From positions 1 to 29,158 of the IMG/VR virus record IMGVR_UViG_3300045257_000097: a stretch of DNA of 29,158 bases, one strand, 5' to 3'. Position numbers and translations under genes: made by a program. Below the pieces are notes generated by a model that made no database searches, was not told the origin of the DNA, and was given only the letters and a program-made list of their open reading frames with translations. How positions within the stretch are numbered: position 1 is the first letter of the stretch; every line of letters starts with the position of its first letter. Origin of the DNA: a virus. This document shows positions 15,760-25,194 of this stretch, piece by piece.

Positions 15760-15938
15760 ACGAGAACTTAAAGATAAAGTGGTTTATGTATAGACCACTT
15801 TTAGAGGGTAAGGTTACATTTGCAGAATTAAACACCTGCATAACTATAGATGATTTGTTTGAAATTAATGCGTTATTAGATATGCAAGCTGATATCAAAT
15901 ATCAATTAGAGAAAGAATCTGCTTTAAAGCAAAGGTGA
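15331..15938 (+). CDS. Tail assembly chaperone, long frameshift form (gpG-T-like)
   Basis: A -1 shift at T-TTT-TTG (15684-15690) moves ribosomes from the 15331 frame into the frame ending at TGA 15936-15938, with no stop between. The fusion has about 202 residues. The T extension begins FFANRPALWTPFEP and ends ALLDMQADIKYQLEKESALK, a helical tail common to tape-measure-binding chaperones. Without the shift, 15760-15944 would be a 185-bp gap with no start or ribosome binding site, although its -1 frame is fully open. The G part is thought to bind the tube protein and the T part the tape measure. Confidence 0.82.
15681..15746 (+). promoter_or_regulatory. Programmed -1 ribosomal frameshift signal
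   Basis: The run GGGTTTTTTG (15681-15690) contains T-TTT-TTG and also G-GGT-TTT in the correct register. After a 12-nt spacer comes a two-part hairpin: outer stem CTCTCTG 15703-15709 with CAGAGAG 15740-15746, and inner stem ACTCCTT 15711-15717 with AAGGAGT 15725-15731, both perfect, with a 7-nt loop. This is the standard layout of a -1 frameshift site. Confidence 0.85.
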
Positions 15939-15944
15939 TAGTTT

Positions 15945-17534
15945 ATGATTTTAAGGGAAATAGTAACGAAACTTAGCTTTCTTATTGATCAGAAGAAGCT
16001 TTTTAAATTTAATGATACTATTGCTCAAATTAAAGATAATCTTAATGAACTTGGCAAGTATTCTAATTTAGCTAAAAAATCTTTATTAGGACTAACTGGA
16101 ACAGCTACAGCCATAAGTTTATTAAGTCTTCATACTGCTAAAGTTGCGAAAACCGCAGACCAATTAGCTGAAAAACTAGGTATAACAGCGGAGGAGCTAC
16201 AAAGCATAGAGCTAGCAGCTCAGTCTACTGGACTTGGCGTTGGAGAGCTTAGCGAATCCATGAATGTATTTCATAAGAAGCTAGGTGATATTGGTCAAGG
16301 TAATAATGAAGCTACTAGAGAAATGGCTCGCTTAGGTATTGTCTTTACTGGTGTTAATGGTAAAGTAAAATCCTCATTTCAATTATACGAAGAACTAGCA
16401 CAAAAGATTGATTCTATCAATAGCCCAATAGCTAGAGCTTCAGCATTACAAAAAGTTTTAGGTACTGATAACATAGAACTTGCCAGGTTGTTTAAGAATG
16501 GTGGTGAGTCTCTAAGGCAACAGCGTATAGAAATAGAAAAGATAGGCTATATAATTGATTCTAGGGGTATAAAGAGCTCTAAGGATTATATAAAGTCATG
16601 GTCAGAACTACAAATAATAGTTAGCAGTGTTAAGAAAGAACTTTCTATTAAGTTCATGCCTGTATTCAATAACATGATAAAGGCATTCAAGGGTTGGTTC
16701 ATTGAGAACAGAAAGATAATATCACAAAATATATCTTCATTCATAAACGTATTAAGTATAGCTTTAAATATATTGTTTAGAGCTTTACAATTGATTATCA
16801 CCCCTATTAATAAAGTAATAGAGGTAATGGGAGGTTTTGAGAACGCTGTATCAGTTGTTGGAATTGCTTTAGCCTTTATACTAACACCAAGAATCTTAGC
16901 GGCTGTATCAGCATTTAGAGCTTTAACAGTTGCCATGTTAACTAACCCATTAACATGGATAATAGCTGGATTAGCAGCTTTAGGAGTAGCTATAGGGTTA
17001 GTTATAAACGATCTATATCACTGGGTGCAAGGCAATGAGTCTGCTGTTGGGATAATTGGTGTTCACTGGTATAAATTCAAAGTAAAGTTTTTTGGCGTTA
17101 TAGACGATATCACTGATTATTTTGTAAGTAAGTTTAAAGACTTAGCTAGTTGGTTTACTGGCTTTTGGAATGATACTTTAAACTTTGATAATATAGTTAA
17201 TAAGATATCAAAAGCCACTGGTATAAAGAAGGCTGAAGATATAGAGATTAAACTTGCTAGAGACGCAGCTAGACCAAGATTTACCGGTTTAACTGGTGCT
17301 ACGTCAGCTATATCATTAAGCCCAAATTCTCCTACAAGTGGAGTTATCTCGGGCAATAATTATAATAGCGATAAAAAGGTAAACCAATATATTACCGAGA
17401 ATATCACTGTAACTGTTCCATCTGGAACTAGTAGTGAACAATCAGCGTCTATCGCTACCCAAATAGCTCAAGAAATGCAACTACAGTTTAATGTAAATAT
17501 GCAGCGTGGTATTGACTCTATAAGTGGAAGGTAA
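15945..17534 (+). CDS. Tail tape measure protein
   Basis: This 529-residue protein follows the chaperone frame and sets tail length. The N-terminal 250 residues are helical, with AVAKTADQLAEKLGITAEELQSIE-like segments typical of tape measures (here from residue 65). Residues 300-355 are strongly hydrophobic (VVGIALAFIL and LTWIIAGLAALGVAIGLVI), suited to crossing a membrane at DNA entry. The C-terminus is more polar. At about 1.5 angstrom per residue, the usual relation, the tail would be near 80 nm. The ribosome binding site is AAAGG nine bases before ATG. Confidence 0.85.
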   Translation: MILREIVTKLSFLIDQKKLFKFNDTIAQIKDNLNELGKYSNLAKKSLLGLTGTATAISLLSLHTAKVAKTADQLAEKLGITAEELQSIELAAQSTGLGVGELSESMNVFHKKLGDIGQGNNEATREMARLGIVFTGVNGKVKSSFQLYEELAQKIDSINSPIARASALQKVLGTDNIELARLFKNGGESLRQQRIEIEKIGYIIDSRGIKSSKDYIKSWSELQIIVSSVKKELSIKFMPVFNNMIKAFKGWFIENRKIISQNISSFINVLSIALNILFRALQLIITPINKVIEVMGGFENAVSVVGIALAFILTPRILAAVSAFRALTVAMLTNPLTWIIAGLAALGVAIGLVINDLYHWVQGNESAVGIIGVHWYKFKVKFFGVIDDITDYFVSKFKDLASWFTGFWNDTLNFDNIVNKISKATGIKKAEDIEIKLARDAARPRFTGLTGATSAISLSPNSPTSGVISGNNYNSDKKVNQYITENITVTVPSGTSSEQSASIATQIAQEMQLQFNVNMQRGIDSISGR

Positions 17535-17537
17535 GAT

Positions 17538-18191
17538 ATGGCAATAAGTTTATTAGCAAAAATATCTAATCTTGTACTTACTGGAAAAAAGATTTTATTC
17601 AACAATAAAAGTCAAATAGGTGATCTTGTTATAGACGGTACTCATCTAGAGACCATTACTTACAATAATACTATAACAACTCATCCCGTAGAGTCTGGGG
17701 CTTATATAGCAGATCACATCTATATAAATCCATTAAGGGTTACTATGGATTGTAGTATAACTGATTCAGCTGGAGACATTGTAAGCGGTATAAGGGAAAT
17801 TGGTTCTTTGTTTAGCGGTAATATACTAAATAATCTTAGTAATAGGTTTCAAGGTAAAGGGGCAAAGCAAACAGCTGCTTATGAGTTTTTAAAAGATTTA
17901 GCCGGTAGCAAATCAACTGTAACCATAGTTAACAAGCTTGATGTATTACCTAATATGGCTGTTGAATCTGTAAGCATGCCAAGAACCAAAGAAACTGGTG
18001 ATCGTTTATATTTTACCATTACATTGCAGCAGATTACATACGCTACAGTCGAAAAAACAACTGGTTTAAGCAAGAAGTACAATCTAGCTGGAAAATTAAA
18101 CTTAGGAAAGCAAGATAGTAAATTAGCCTCGGTAGAAGAATCTTCGAAAGCAAAAAGTGCATTAGTAAGCATATTAGGTATTGGTAAATAA
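17538..18191 (+). CDS. Dit-like baseplate protein
   Basis: This 217-residue protein contains GDLVIDGTHLETITYNNTIT and the segment HPVESGAYIADHIYINPLRVT, trimmed here, then a Gly/Ser loop and YFTITLQQITYATVE. This pattern matches the N-terminal Dit-like domain of myovirus baseplates, which joins the tube end to the hub. It follows the tape measure by 3 bp with a strong GGAAGG site. Confidence 0.72.
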   Translation: MAISLLAKISNLVLTGKKILFNNKSQIGDLVIDGTHLETITYNNTITTHPVESGAYIADHIYINPLRVTMDCSITDSAGDIVSGIREIGSLFSGNILNNLSNRFQGKGAKQTAAYEFLKDLAGSKSTVTIVNKLDVLPNMAVESVSMPRTKETGDRLYFTITLQQITYATVEKTTGLSKKYNLAGKLNLGKQDSKLASVEESSKAKSALVSILGIGK

Positions 18192-18514
18192 TGCAAGTAA
18201 TAAACTGGGCTACAGAAGAAAGCTTTTTTACACAAAACATATTGCTAGGTGACAAACCATTTGTTATGTCAGCCTCTTGGAACGCTAGGGACGAAACTTG
18301 GGCTATTAGTCTATCTACGAACGAAGGTGAAACTTTAGTAACTAATAGACGGCTTATTATAAACACTGATGTATTAGATGGAGTTCATTCTCAAAATAAG
18401 CCACAAGGTTATTTGATTGTAACACCAGTTACTCCAATTGTTGTACCTATAACCCAATCAAACATGGGTATAGATATATTGTTAATATTTGCAGGATTTG
18501 ATGAGATACTTTAA
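18191..18514 (+). CDS. Baseplate plug-like protein (Pam3 gp18/DUF6983 type)
   Basis: The 107-residue protein is beta-rich: FTQNILLGDKPFVMSASWNARD, shortened here, and LIINTDVLDGVH. It resembles small baseplate plug proteins of simple myoviruses such as cyanophage Pam3. It starts on the last base of the preceding stop codon and overlaps the next gene by 14 bp, so expression is tightly coupled with the hub. Confidence 0.62.
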   Translation: MQVINWATEESFFTQNILLGDKPFVMSASWNARDETWAISLSTNEGETLVTNRRLIINTDVLDGVHSQNKPQGYLIVTPVTPIVVPITQSNMGIDILLIFAGFDEIL

Positions 18515-19325
18515 TCGAATTTGTATAGTTGATGTCTCTCCTGATATAAGAATCGAGAATTTACGTATAAAGTTCGACATCAAGAAAAGTATTTTTTCTA
18601 ATCAAAACTATTGTCGTGTAGATATTACCAACTTAAGCCAAACCACAAGGAATAAGATAACTAGTGACCCTTCTAGCTTAGTAAGGGTCAAAGCTGGATA
18701 TGTAGAGAATGGAGGTGCTATAAGCATTGGTCAAGGTAATATAAGTAACATAATACATACCCTACAGACCCCTGATATCATTAGCACGATATATTCAAAG
18801 GATGGCTTTAACTCAATAATTGACAACAATATTAGTTTGTCATTTAAAGATAATACTTCTTTAAATTCGGTTATTGATGCAATAGCTAAAGAATTGAAGC
18901 TACCAATTAAATATGCTGATTACGACAAAAGCGCAAAATTTAAAAACGGCTATTCATATATTGGTTCTATCCCTAATTCATTAGACCAATTAGGTGAACA
19001 GTTCGGGTTCAAGTGGTCAATACAGAATGACCAATTAATGATAATTAAGAATGGCAATTCTAATAAGAATAAAAGTGTTAGTTTATCGGCTGAAACAGGT
19101 TTGATAGATTCACCGGAACTTATTATTAAGACTAAGAACTTAGATTTATTAAACAAGAATGAATATAAGGTAACCTCTCTTTTGCAACCCCAATTAGAGG
19201 CTGGAGACTTAATAGATATCAAAAGTAAAGTATTAACAGGAACTTTTATAGTAAAGGAACTAAATCACCTTGGAGATACTAGGGGTAATGAGTGGTTTAC
19301 GAAAATAATAGTTACAAATAGTTAA
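18501..19325 (+). CDS. Baseplate hub protein (gp27/gpD-like)
   Basis: I choose ATG 18501, preceded by AGGA, giving 274 residues. The N-terminal part contains IKFDIKKSIFSNQNYCRVDITNLS shortened here, the usual opening of phage hub proteins. Middle and C-terminal parts include LDQLGEQFGFKWSIQNDQLMI and VTSLLQPQLEAGDLIDIKS, also typical. The hub trimer links tube and spike. Gene order plug, hub, spike supports the call. Confidence 0.76.
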   Translation: MRYFNRICIVDVSPDIRIENLRIKFDIKKSIFSNQNYCRVDITNLSQTTRNKITSDPSSLVRVKAGYVENGGAISIGQGNISNIIHTLQTPDIISTIYSKDGFNSIIDNNISLSFKDNTSLNSVIDAIAKELKLPIKYADYDKSAKFKNGYSYIGSIPNSLDQLGEQFGFKWSIQNDQLMIIKNGNSNKNKSVSLSAETGLIDSPELIIKTKNLDLLNKNEYKVTSLLQPQLEAGDLIDIKSKVLTGTFIVKELNHLGDTRGNEWFTKIIVTNS

Positions 19326-19369
19326 AAAATAAACTATAATTCAATATATATAAATAAAGCATTAAATTA

Positions 19370-20440
19370 ATGGACGATATAGTAAGTTTAATACAAAAAC
19401 TTAACACTAGCATTGCTGGCTCAATAAGAGTTTGCATGCCTGGATCTATTGAGTCTTATGATTTTAAAAAGCAATTAGCTAATGTAAAAATCAGTATGAA
19501 AGAGCTTTACTCTAATGGTAAAGAGCTTGATTACCCAGTAATTAATAATGTACCTGTAGTATTTATGTCTTCAGGGGGAGCATCTATAACATTACCAGTT
19601 AATAAAGGTGATCCTTGTGTTTTGTTATTTGCAGATAGAGATATGAGCAATTGGTTGCTTGGTGGCGTTGGACAAAAGGCTGCATCTACAAGATCTCATA
19701 ACTTAAGTGATGCTATAGCAATTATGGGGTTACAACCTTTTACTAAAGTTGGTGGAGCAAAGAACAATGAGGATTTAGCGATTAATTTTTCGGGTGCTAG
19801 TATTAACATTACTAAAGGTGGAGACATCAACATAACAACCACAAAAACTGTGAATGTTAAATCTACGGATATGATAAATATTAATTCTAAAGAAATAAAC
19901 GTAACATCTACAGATTCGGCGACCGTTACATCTAAAGATGTAAATATAGTTGGCACAGAAGTGGTGAATATTAGATCTGTGGAATCAATGAATATTAAAT
20001 CCAAAAATATAAATATAACATCTACGGAGACAGTTGCTATTGATGCTAAGAATGCAACATTAAATGCGTCTGAAAGCGTTACAACTACATGTAAAGATGC
20101 TGTAATAACAGCAACTAACCAAATACAGACCACAGCAGTAAAATTTGTACACAAAGGTGATTTTGCTGTTAGTGGTAATTTTGAACTTGGTGGTACTGGT
20201 AGCGGAGTTAATGGCGGAGTCATAACATTCAAAGGTGGCATTAATAGCGATGGAACATTTACAAATACTGGCGACTTCAATAATACTGGTAGCATTACCA
20301 ATACGGGCAGCATTACTGCAACTGGAGCTATTAAGTCTGGATCTGTTACTTTAGGTACTCATACACATTCTTATACAGAGCCAATAGCTGGTAGTACACC
20401 AACGGCTGTTATTCCTGGTTTCACAGGCACACCAACATGA
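19370..20440 (+). CDS. Baseplate spike/membrane-piercing protein (Gp138/gpV-like)
   Basis: The 356-residue protein has an N-terminal OB-fold-like domain (GSIRVCMPGSIESYDF, VVFMSSGGASITLPVNKGDPCVLLF shortened here, DMSNWLLGG). Residues 145-260 form short repeats of about eight residues (NITSTETVAIDAKN), the pattern of a triple beta-helix needle. Near the C-terminus, H331 and H333 in GTHTHSY match the HxH metal motif that holds iron at the tip of gpV and related spikes. The preceding 44-bp gap lacks a good ribosome binding site. Confidence 0.78.
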   Translation: MDDIVSLIQKLNTSIAGSIRVCMPGSIESYDFKKQLANVKISMKELYSNGKELDYPVINNVPVVFMSSGGASITLPVNKGDPCVLLFADRDMSNWLLGGVGQKAASTRSHNLSDAIAIMGLQPFTKVGGAKNNEDLAINFSGASINITKGGDINITTTKTVNVKSTDMININSKEINVTSTDSATVTSKDVNIVGTEVVNIRSVESMNIKSKNINITSTETVAIDAKNATLNASESVTTTCKDAVITATNQIQTTAVKFVHKGDFAVSGNFELGGTGSGVNGGVITFKGGINSDGTFTNTGDFNNTGSITNTGSITATGAIKSGSVTLGTHTHSYTEPIAGSTPTAVIPGFTGTPT

Positions 20441-20802
20441 GTAAAACTTTAAATAGAGACTTATTAATTGATGCTACAGGCGAGCTCTCAATAGTCAATG
20501 GTGATTTGTCATTAACTGATTCAACTACTAACACCGCTCAAGCTATTAGACGTAGGCTTTCTACATTTGAGGGCGAATGGTTTTTGGATGAAGCTATTGG
20601 ATTACCCTACTTTAATGACATTCTTGGTAAGGGTAAATTCTTATCAGATATCAAAGTTATTTATCTAAGGGAGATACAATCAGTTCCTGAAGTAGAGGAG
20701 ATCCTAGAGTTTAACATAGAGGAGGACCCCCTGTTAAGAATATTAAAAATAAACTTTACAGTACTTGATGATGGCGGAAATATAATAGAAATAGAGATAT
20801 AA
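20437..20802 (+). CDS. Baseplate wedge protein, gp25/Mu gp46-like
   Basis: The 121-residue protein has the gp25-like core AIRRRLSTFEGEWFLDEAIGLPYF and a C-terminal FNIEEDPLLRILKINFTVLDDGG segment, both shortened here. These residues are typical of the family that nucleates sheath assembly on the baseplate. It overlaps the spike gene by four bases (ATGA) and is followed by baseplate J. Confidence 0.82.
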   Translation: MSKTLNRDLLIDATGELSIVNGDLSLTDSTTNTAQAIRRRLSTFEGEWFLDEAIGLPYFNDILGKGKFLSDIKVIYLREIQSVPEVEEILEFNIEEDPLLRILKINFTVLDDGGNIIEIEI

Positions 20803-20803
20803 A

Positions 20804-22222
20804 ATGACTGATTCTTACGGCGTAGTTCCTAGCGGATTTAACACTAAAAGCTTTGACGAAATAAGAACGAGTATAAACCAGCTTTTATACGAAGCTTTTG
20901 GAACTATAAGGGTAGATGAGGAGTCGGTATTTGGCCAGCTTATAGGTGTATTAACCGAGCCAACTGCTGAAGAGTGGCTTGCGCTTGAATCTGTTTACAA
21001 CTCGTTAAACCCTAATACTGCAACTGATTTTAGTTTAGATAATATAGCTGCGTATATTGGGGTTAAAAGGTTAGAGGCTACCGCAACAACTGTGGAGGCG
21101 TTTTTAACTGGAGTAAACCAAACAGTTGTACCACAAGGCAGCGAAGCTGTAGCTCTTGGCATAAATACAGTATTTAAACTTGATAACCAAGTAGTTTTAA
21201 GTAATTTAGGGTGTTCAGGTATAAAGCTTGATTTTGTTTTTGTTGAAGGGAACATATATCAACTAACAATAAGTGGTCATTCATATAGTCGAGTAGCTGC
21301 ACCTCTTGAAGTAAAGGCTACTGTTGTAAATTCTTTGGTGTCTAGTATCAACACATCAGCAATTGGGGTAACAGCGACCAATGTTAATGATATATTAACT
21401 ATAATCATTAACGACAGAACTCCTATCAACGTAACGCATAATGATAATATGTTCATTGTAAATGTTGCTCAGTACGCTAATTTCACAGCTAGTGACAAAG
21501 GGGATATAGCTTTACCAGCTGGACAACTAACTATTATTCAAACTCCAATAGGTGGATGGGAGACAGTTTACAATGACTCTCCTGGTGTCATAGGTCGTAA
21601 TCTAGAAATAGACGATGAATTACGTATTAGACGAGAAAGGTCGTTAAAACTTGCTGGTGCTGGAACTGTAGATGCTATAAGAGCTAGGGTGTTAAACATC
21701 GAAGGTGTAACGGCTGCTACAGTATCAGAAAACTCTACTAATGCAACAGTTGATAGTTTACCAGCTCATAGCTTTGAAACACTTGTATTAGGTGGACTAG
21801 ATCAGTTAATAGCAAATGCAATCTGGGTTACTAAGCCCGCTGGCATAGCTACTTATGGCAATGTTACAAATACCATTATTGATACAGCTGGCAAAACCCA
21901 CATAGTATATTTCTCAAGACCTGTCAAGTTGTATATTTACGTTAATGTTATTTTAACTAAAGACGTAAGTCTATATCCAATAAATGGGGATGCCGTAATA
22001 AAAGACGCTATAGCAAAGCAAATAATGAAATTAGAAGTTGGAGAAGATGTAGTATACCAATCTCTTTATCAATCTATTTATGAGGTGCCAGGTATTACAG
22101 CCGCTGTAATACAGATTGGTGGTTCATTAGTCGAGTCACCACCAGCATTATCAAGTGCAAACGTAACTGTTGGATCTTCTCAAATAGCTGTAAGCGATAT
22201 AACCAAAATTACAATAGCATAA
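20804..22222 (+). CDS. Baseplate J-like wedge protein
   Basis: This 472-residue protein shows the Baseplate_J pattern: opening GVVPSGFNTKSFDEI, then the NPNTATDFSLDNIAAYIGVKR-type block (shortened), a central GWETVYNDSPGVIGRN with DELRIRRERS, and a C-terminal GEDVVYQSLYQSIYEVPG. It forms the iris of the baseplate with the gpI-like protein. Its stop overlaps the next start by one base. Confidence 0.88.
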   Translation: MTDSYGVVPSGFNTKSFDEIRTSINQLLYEAFGTIRVDEESVFGQLIGVLTEPTAEEWLALESVYNSLNPNTATDFSLDNIAAYIGVKRLEATATTVEAFLTGVNQTVVPQGSEAVALGINTVFKLDNQVVLSNLGCSGIKLDFVFVEGNIYQLTISGHSYSRVAAPLEVKATVVNSLVSSINTSAIGVTATNVNDILTIIINDRTPINVTHNDNMFIVNVAQYANFTASDKGDIALPAGQLTIIQTPIGGWETVYNDSPGVIGRNLEIDDELRIRRERSLKLAGAGTVDAIRARVLNIEGVTAATVSENSTNATVDSLPAHSFETLVLGGLDQLIANAIWVTKPAGIATYGNVTNTIIDTAGKTHIVYFSRPVKLYIYVNVILTKDVSLYPINGDAVIKDAIAKQIMKLEVGEDVVYQSLYQSIYEVPGITAAVIQIGGSLVESPPALSSANVTVGSSQIAVSDITKITIA

Positions 22223-23025
22223 TGGGATTAAGTAAAGTTACTAATTTTTCTGTTAACGCTAAAGCTAGGTTAATGGAACAAGACAAGGGGCGCTTAAGAG
22301 TCCCCGAATTAATTAACGCATTCGCTTCCGAGATTCAGGAAGTAGAGAATGCCATGTCGGACGTATATACTAAATGTGGTATATACACCGCTAACAATAC
22401 ACAACTTGATGTTGTAGGAGCTATTGTAGGCGAAGCTAGAGTTGGAAGATCTGACGAAGTATATAGAATTGCTATAATAGCGAGAATAAAACTAAACATT
22501 GGAGCTGGTGAGCCAAACACTATAATTGATGCCATTAAGCAATGGATGAATCCAACTGTTGTTGATTTTTCAGAGCCATACCCAGCTTACTTTAGCGTAT
22601 TTATACAAAGCTCAATAAACATATCTAGTATAGCTAGTCTGGTAAAGGAGATATCACCTGCTGGCGTTGGTAGTACAGTAAGCACTATGCCTGATGGACT
22701 AATACCATTAATTGTAGCCGAAGTGAGAGGAACTCCAGCCGACTTTGATATACAAGCTAACCCATTACCTGCTGCACTTGATCAATACGCCGTTAGTGTA
22801 ACTGATACATTGGAAATATCAGATATGGAAGCACAAGGGTTTTTAGACGGAAGTATATTAGCAGAAGTTTACCTAACTAAAGTATTTTTAGATATAAACT
22901 TTGGTGGAACTTTATATGAATACGACATAGGCAATGGCGACATATTAGATTTAAAATTAATAAATGCTAACGAAGACTACGCGATAAGTGACTTCGGTGG
23001 CAGATTATCGGAAGTAAGAATATGA
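22222..23025 (+). CDS. Baseplate/tail protein I-like, DUF2612 family
   Basis: The 267-residue protein includes QLDVVGAIVGEARVGRSDEVYRI, shortened here, followed by RIKLNIGAGEP, the signature of DUF2612. Such proteins sit at the outer edge of the baseplate and connect to fibres. It follows baseplate J with a one-base overlap, and its stop overlaps the next start by four bases. Confidence 0.8.
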   Translation: MGLSKVTNFSVNAKARLMEQDKGRLRVPELINAFASEIQEVENAMSDVYTKCGIYTANNTQLDVVGAIVGEARVGRSDEVYRIAIIARIKLNIGAGEPNTIIDAIKQWMNPTVVDFSEPYPAYFSVFIQSSINISSIASLVKEISPAGVGSTVSTMPDGLIPLIVAEVRGTPADFDIQANPLPAALDQYAVSVTDTLEISDMEAQGFLDGSILAEVYLTKVFLDINFGGTLYEYDIGNGDILDLKLINANEDYAISDFGGRLSEVRI

Positions 23026-23417
23026 AAAAACTAAAAAAGCTTACTAAAACAACTGTTTCAGTCGGAGCAGCCCCAACAAAATATCCCGACTGGGCGATGA
23101 CTGACATTATAGAACCAATAAGTGGATCTAATAATGTCATAGAGCCACCGGATGAGTTTAAACAGTCCGGGTTTTTATACGCCGGAGTAATACAAAGAAA
23201 TTGGATTAACTGGCTATTTAGATATATCAGTCTTTGGATTAGATTTTTAAACGGTGCATTACATACGCCATATAGCTATTCCAACACAGGCAAACCTATA
23301 GCTAGCGATTTCACCCCGGGGAAAATGATTTTTATATCAGACTTAGGAGTTGGTGGATCAATGGCTTTCAGTGACGGCACTAACTGGCGCAAGGTTAGTG
23401 ATAACAGTATAATATAG
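23022..23417 (+). CDS. Small baseplate- or fibre-associated protein
   Basis: The 131-residue protein has a phage pattern seen in fibre proteins: PDWAMTDIIEP, a NNVIEPPDEFKQSGF block, and RNWINWLFRYISLWIRFL, followed by a short beta-rich end (IFISDLGVGGSMAFSDGTNW). It probably attaches the fibre to the baseplate. Overlap with the DUF2612 gene and position before the long fibre gene support this. Exact role is unknown. Confidence 0.62.
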   Translation: MKKLKKLTKTTVSVGAAPTKYPDWAMTDIIEPISGSNNVIEPPDEFKQSGFLYAGVIQRNWINWLFRYISLWIRFLNGALHTPYSYSNTGKPIASDFTPGKMIFISDLGVGGSMAFSDGTNWRKVSDNSII

Positions 23418-23426
23418 AGTAAAATT

Positions 23427-25151
23427 ATGGCACAAAAACAAATAACAGATTTAGCATTAGCCACATCCTTCGATGTTGGTGACTTGCTATTATTAAGAAA
23501 GACAGGAGAGGGCGTTGACAAAGCAATTACTCAACAAACCTTTATTGAAACATTAGGCAACCCTTCAGTTACCGGATTCACGGCAACTAGTACGGTAGCT
23601 AACCAAGTAGTATTAACGCCGTCCAATGATGTCGTTATAGACAAGTATTACAATGGTATGATCGTATCTTTTATATCTCCTATTACAAGTACTGGAGCTG
23701 TAACTATAAAGATAGGAACTTTAACCTTTAGGACATTACAAGAGTTGGGAGGAGCAACTACATCAATACTTTTAACCGGCAAATTCTATCAATGTGTATT
23801 TATAGGAACGGCAGGTGCTGGTACATTTTTTCAAACCAATGTTGTAATTCCTTATATATTCACGAATGAGTATATAGCTGCTGGAACTGTGCAACCTGGT
23901 GATACTAGCACTAAGTATGCTTTGACTACAGCTATTGGAGCTAGTAAAACTACAACCGGTTACTATAACGGTATGAGCGCATTATTTACAGCTGATATAG
24001 CCAGTAAAGGTGCTGTGATATTAAATATTGACGGTTTAGGCGAAAAGTCATTACAAGATCCAGTAGGTGATGACATACCATTTAATTTATTGGCTAACGA
24101 AGCTATATTTGCTATTTATGATGGTACAGTATTTAGAAAACGTATGTTTACTGATGTTGAGCCTATTGATCCTGATCCTATCGATCCTCCGGCTGATATA
24201 ACTGTCAATGTTGGTCCGACTAGAACTATAAAAACAATCTTATCAGCATTAGCTCAATTGACCAGGGATTATAACGAGGATGGTGATGGAAATACTGCGG
24301 TAGTTCAACTTGATGCAGATTATATTCAAGCTAGTAGAGAAATAATAAAATACGACTCTCCTTGGATTACTATAAAAGCTCACGCATCTGGTAATGTGGT
24401 TAGAGGATTTAATGCAGATGGTAAATGTAACATAAACTTTGAGGGTATATTTAACCACACTCCTATTGTTGGTTCTAATAGTTTTTTAATTATAAGCACA
24501 GGGAGATTTACTTTTAAAAATTCAACTATTAACTGTTTAGGGGCGTCAACACTAACTACAGAATGTGTAGAAATTAGATCAACAGCAGGATCCGGAATAA
24601 ATGATGCTACCGTCTTTCAAAATGTTAATGTAAACAACTTTGCTATATTACTTACCGATAATTTCACAAGCTCTACTTCAACAGGAAACTTTAGATATGA
24701 TACTGGTGTAGTTGTAATGAGAAACACTGGTTCAGGAATTGATCAACCTATTGTAAATTCTTTTGGCACAGTAACACTTAATAATATAAATTTTGGAGAA
24801 ACAAATAGAAATCCCGCGGCAACAAGTATTATTTTTATTAATAGAGCTTTATTTATGGACAATTCAACAATGACTACTAGTTCAGATATAAGTATAGTTT
24901 ATTGCACTGCTAATAGTAACGATCAAAGTATATTAACTAACTGCATTCTAAAAAACACAACTGGTTCATCAACACCAGCTATCCTATCAGGAGCACCATT
25001 AATTATAAGTGGTGGTGATTTTAGACATCCTACATCCTCATCATTTCCAGATATTTTTGCTCAAGATTACGCTGGAGCTATTATAAGGCTAAGGAGTAAT
25101 CCACTTGGGTCAACTGGTAAAGTTGGTAAAGGTCAGATAATTAACGAATAA
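23427..25151 (+). CDS. Tail fibre/tailspike-like protein
   Basis: The 574-residue protein begins with a fibre-attachment segment (ITDLALATSFDVGDLLLLRKT). Two similar beta domains follow, each with a YYNGM motif (near residues 74 and 180). A Pro/Asp linker (EPIDPDPIDPP) lies near residue 250. The C-terminal 300 residues have short repeated strands rich in Asn, Thr, Ser and Ile, as in a right-handed beta-helix. This resembles tailspikes, but I see no confirmed catalytic site, so adhesin and depolymerase are both possible. It is the last gene of the rightward tail operon. Confidence 0.73.
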   Translation: MAQKQITDLALATSFDVGDLLLLRKTGEGVDKAITQQTFIETLGNPSVTGFTATSTVANQVVLTPSNDVVIDKYYNGMIVSFISPITSTGAVTIKIGTLTFRTLQELGGATTSILLTGKFYQCVFIGTAGAGTFFQTNVVIPYIFTNEYIAAGTVQPGDTSTKYALTTAIGASKTTTGYYNGMSALFTADIASKGAVILNIDGLGEKSLQDPVGDDIPFNLLANEAIFAIYDGTVFRKRMFTDVEPIDPDPIDPPADITVNVGPTRTIKTILSALAQLTRDYNEDGDGNTAVVQLDADYIQASREIIKYDSPWITIKAHASGNVVRGFNADGKCNINFEGIFNHTPIVGSNSFLIISTGRFTFKNSTINCLGASTLTTECVEIRSTAGSGINDATVFQNVNVNNFAILLTDNFTSSTSTGNFRYDTGVVVMRNTGSGIDQPIVNSFGTVTLNNINFGETNRNPAATSIIFINRALFMDNSTMTTSSDISIVYCTANSNDQSILTNCILKNTTGSSTPAILSGAPLIISGGDFRHPTSSSFPDIFAQDYAGAIIRLRSNPLGSTGKVGKGQIINE

Positions 25152-25159
25152 AAAACAAA

Positions 25160-25192
25160 GCAGCTAGTACATTCCCTAAAAGTACTAGCTGC
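25160..25192 (-). terminator. Intrinsic terminator for the leftward operon
   Basis: An 11-bp perfect stem (GCAGCTAGTAC with GTACTAGCTGC, 25160-25170/25182-25192) has an 11-nt loop. On the minus strand it is followed by TTTGTTTTTT (25159-25150). It lies 8 bp after the fibre gene stop and would end transcripts from the regulator operon. Confidence 0.75.
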
Positions 25193-25194
25193 CC

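Noticed and set aside
19696-20313. Long minus-strand open frame of 205 codons opposite the spike gene
   Set aside because: It is explained by low-complexity repeats of the spike needle; composition is unlike neighbouring proteins.
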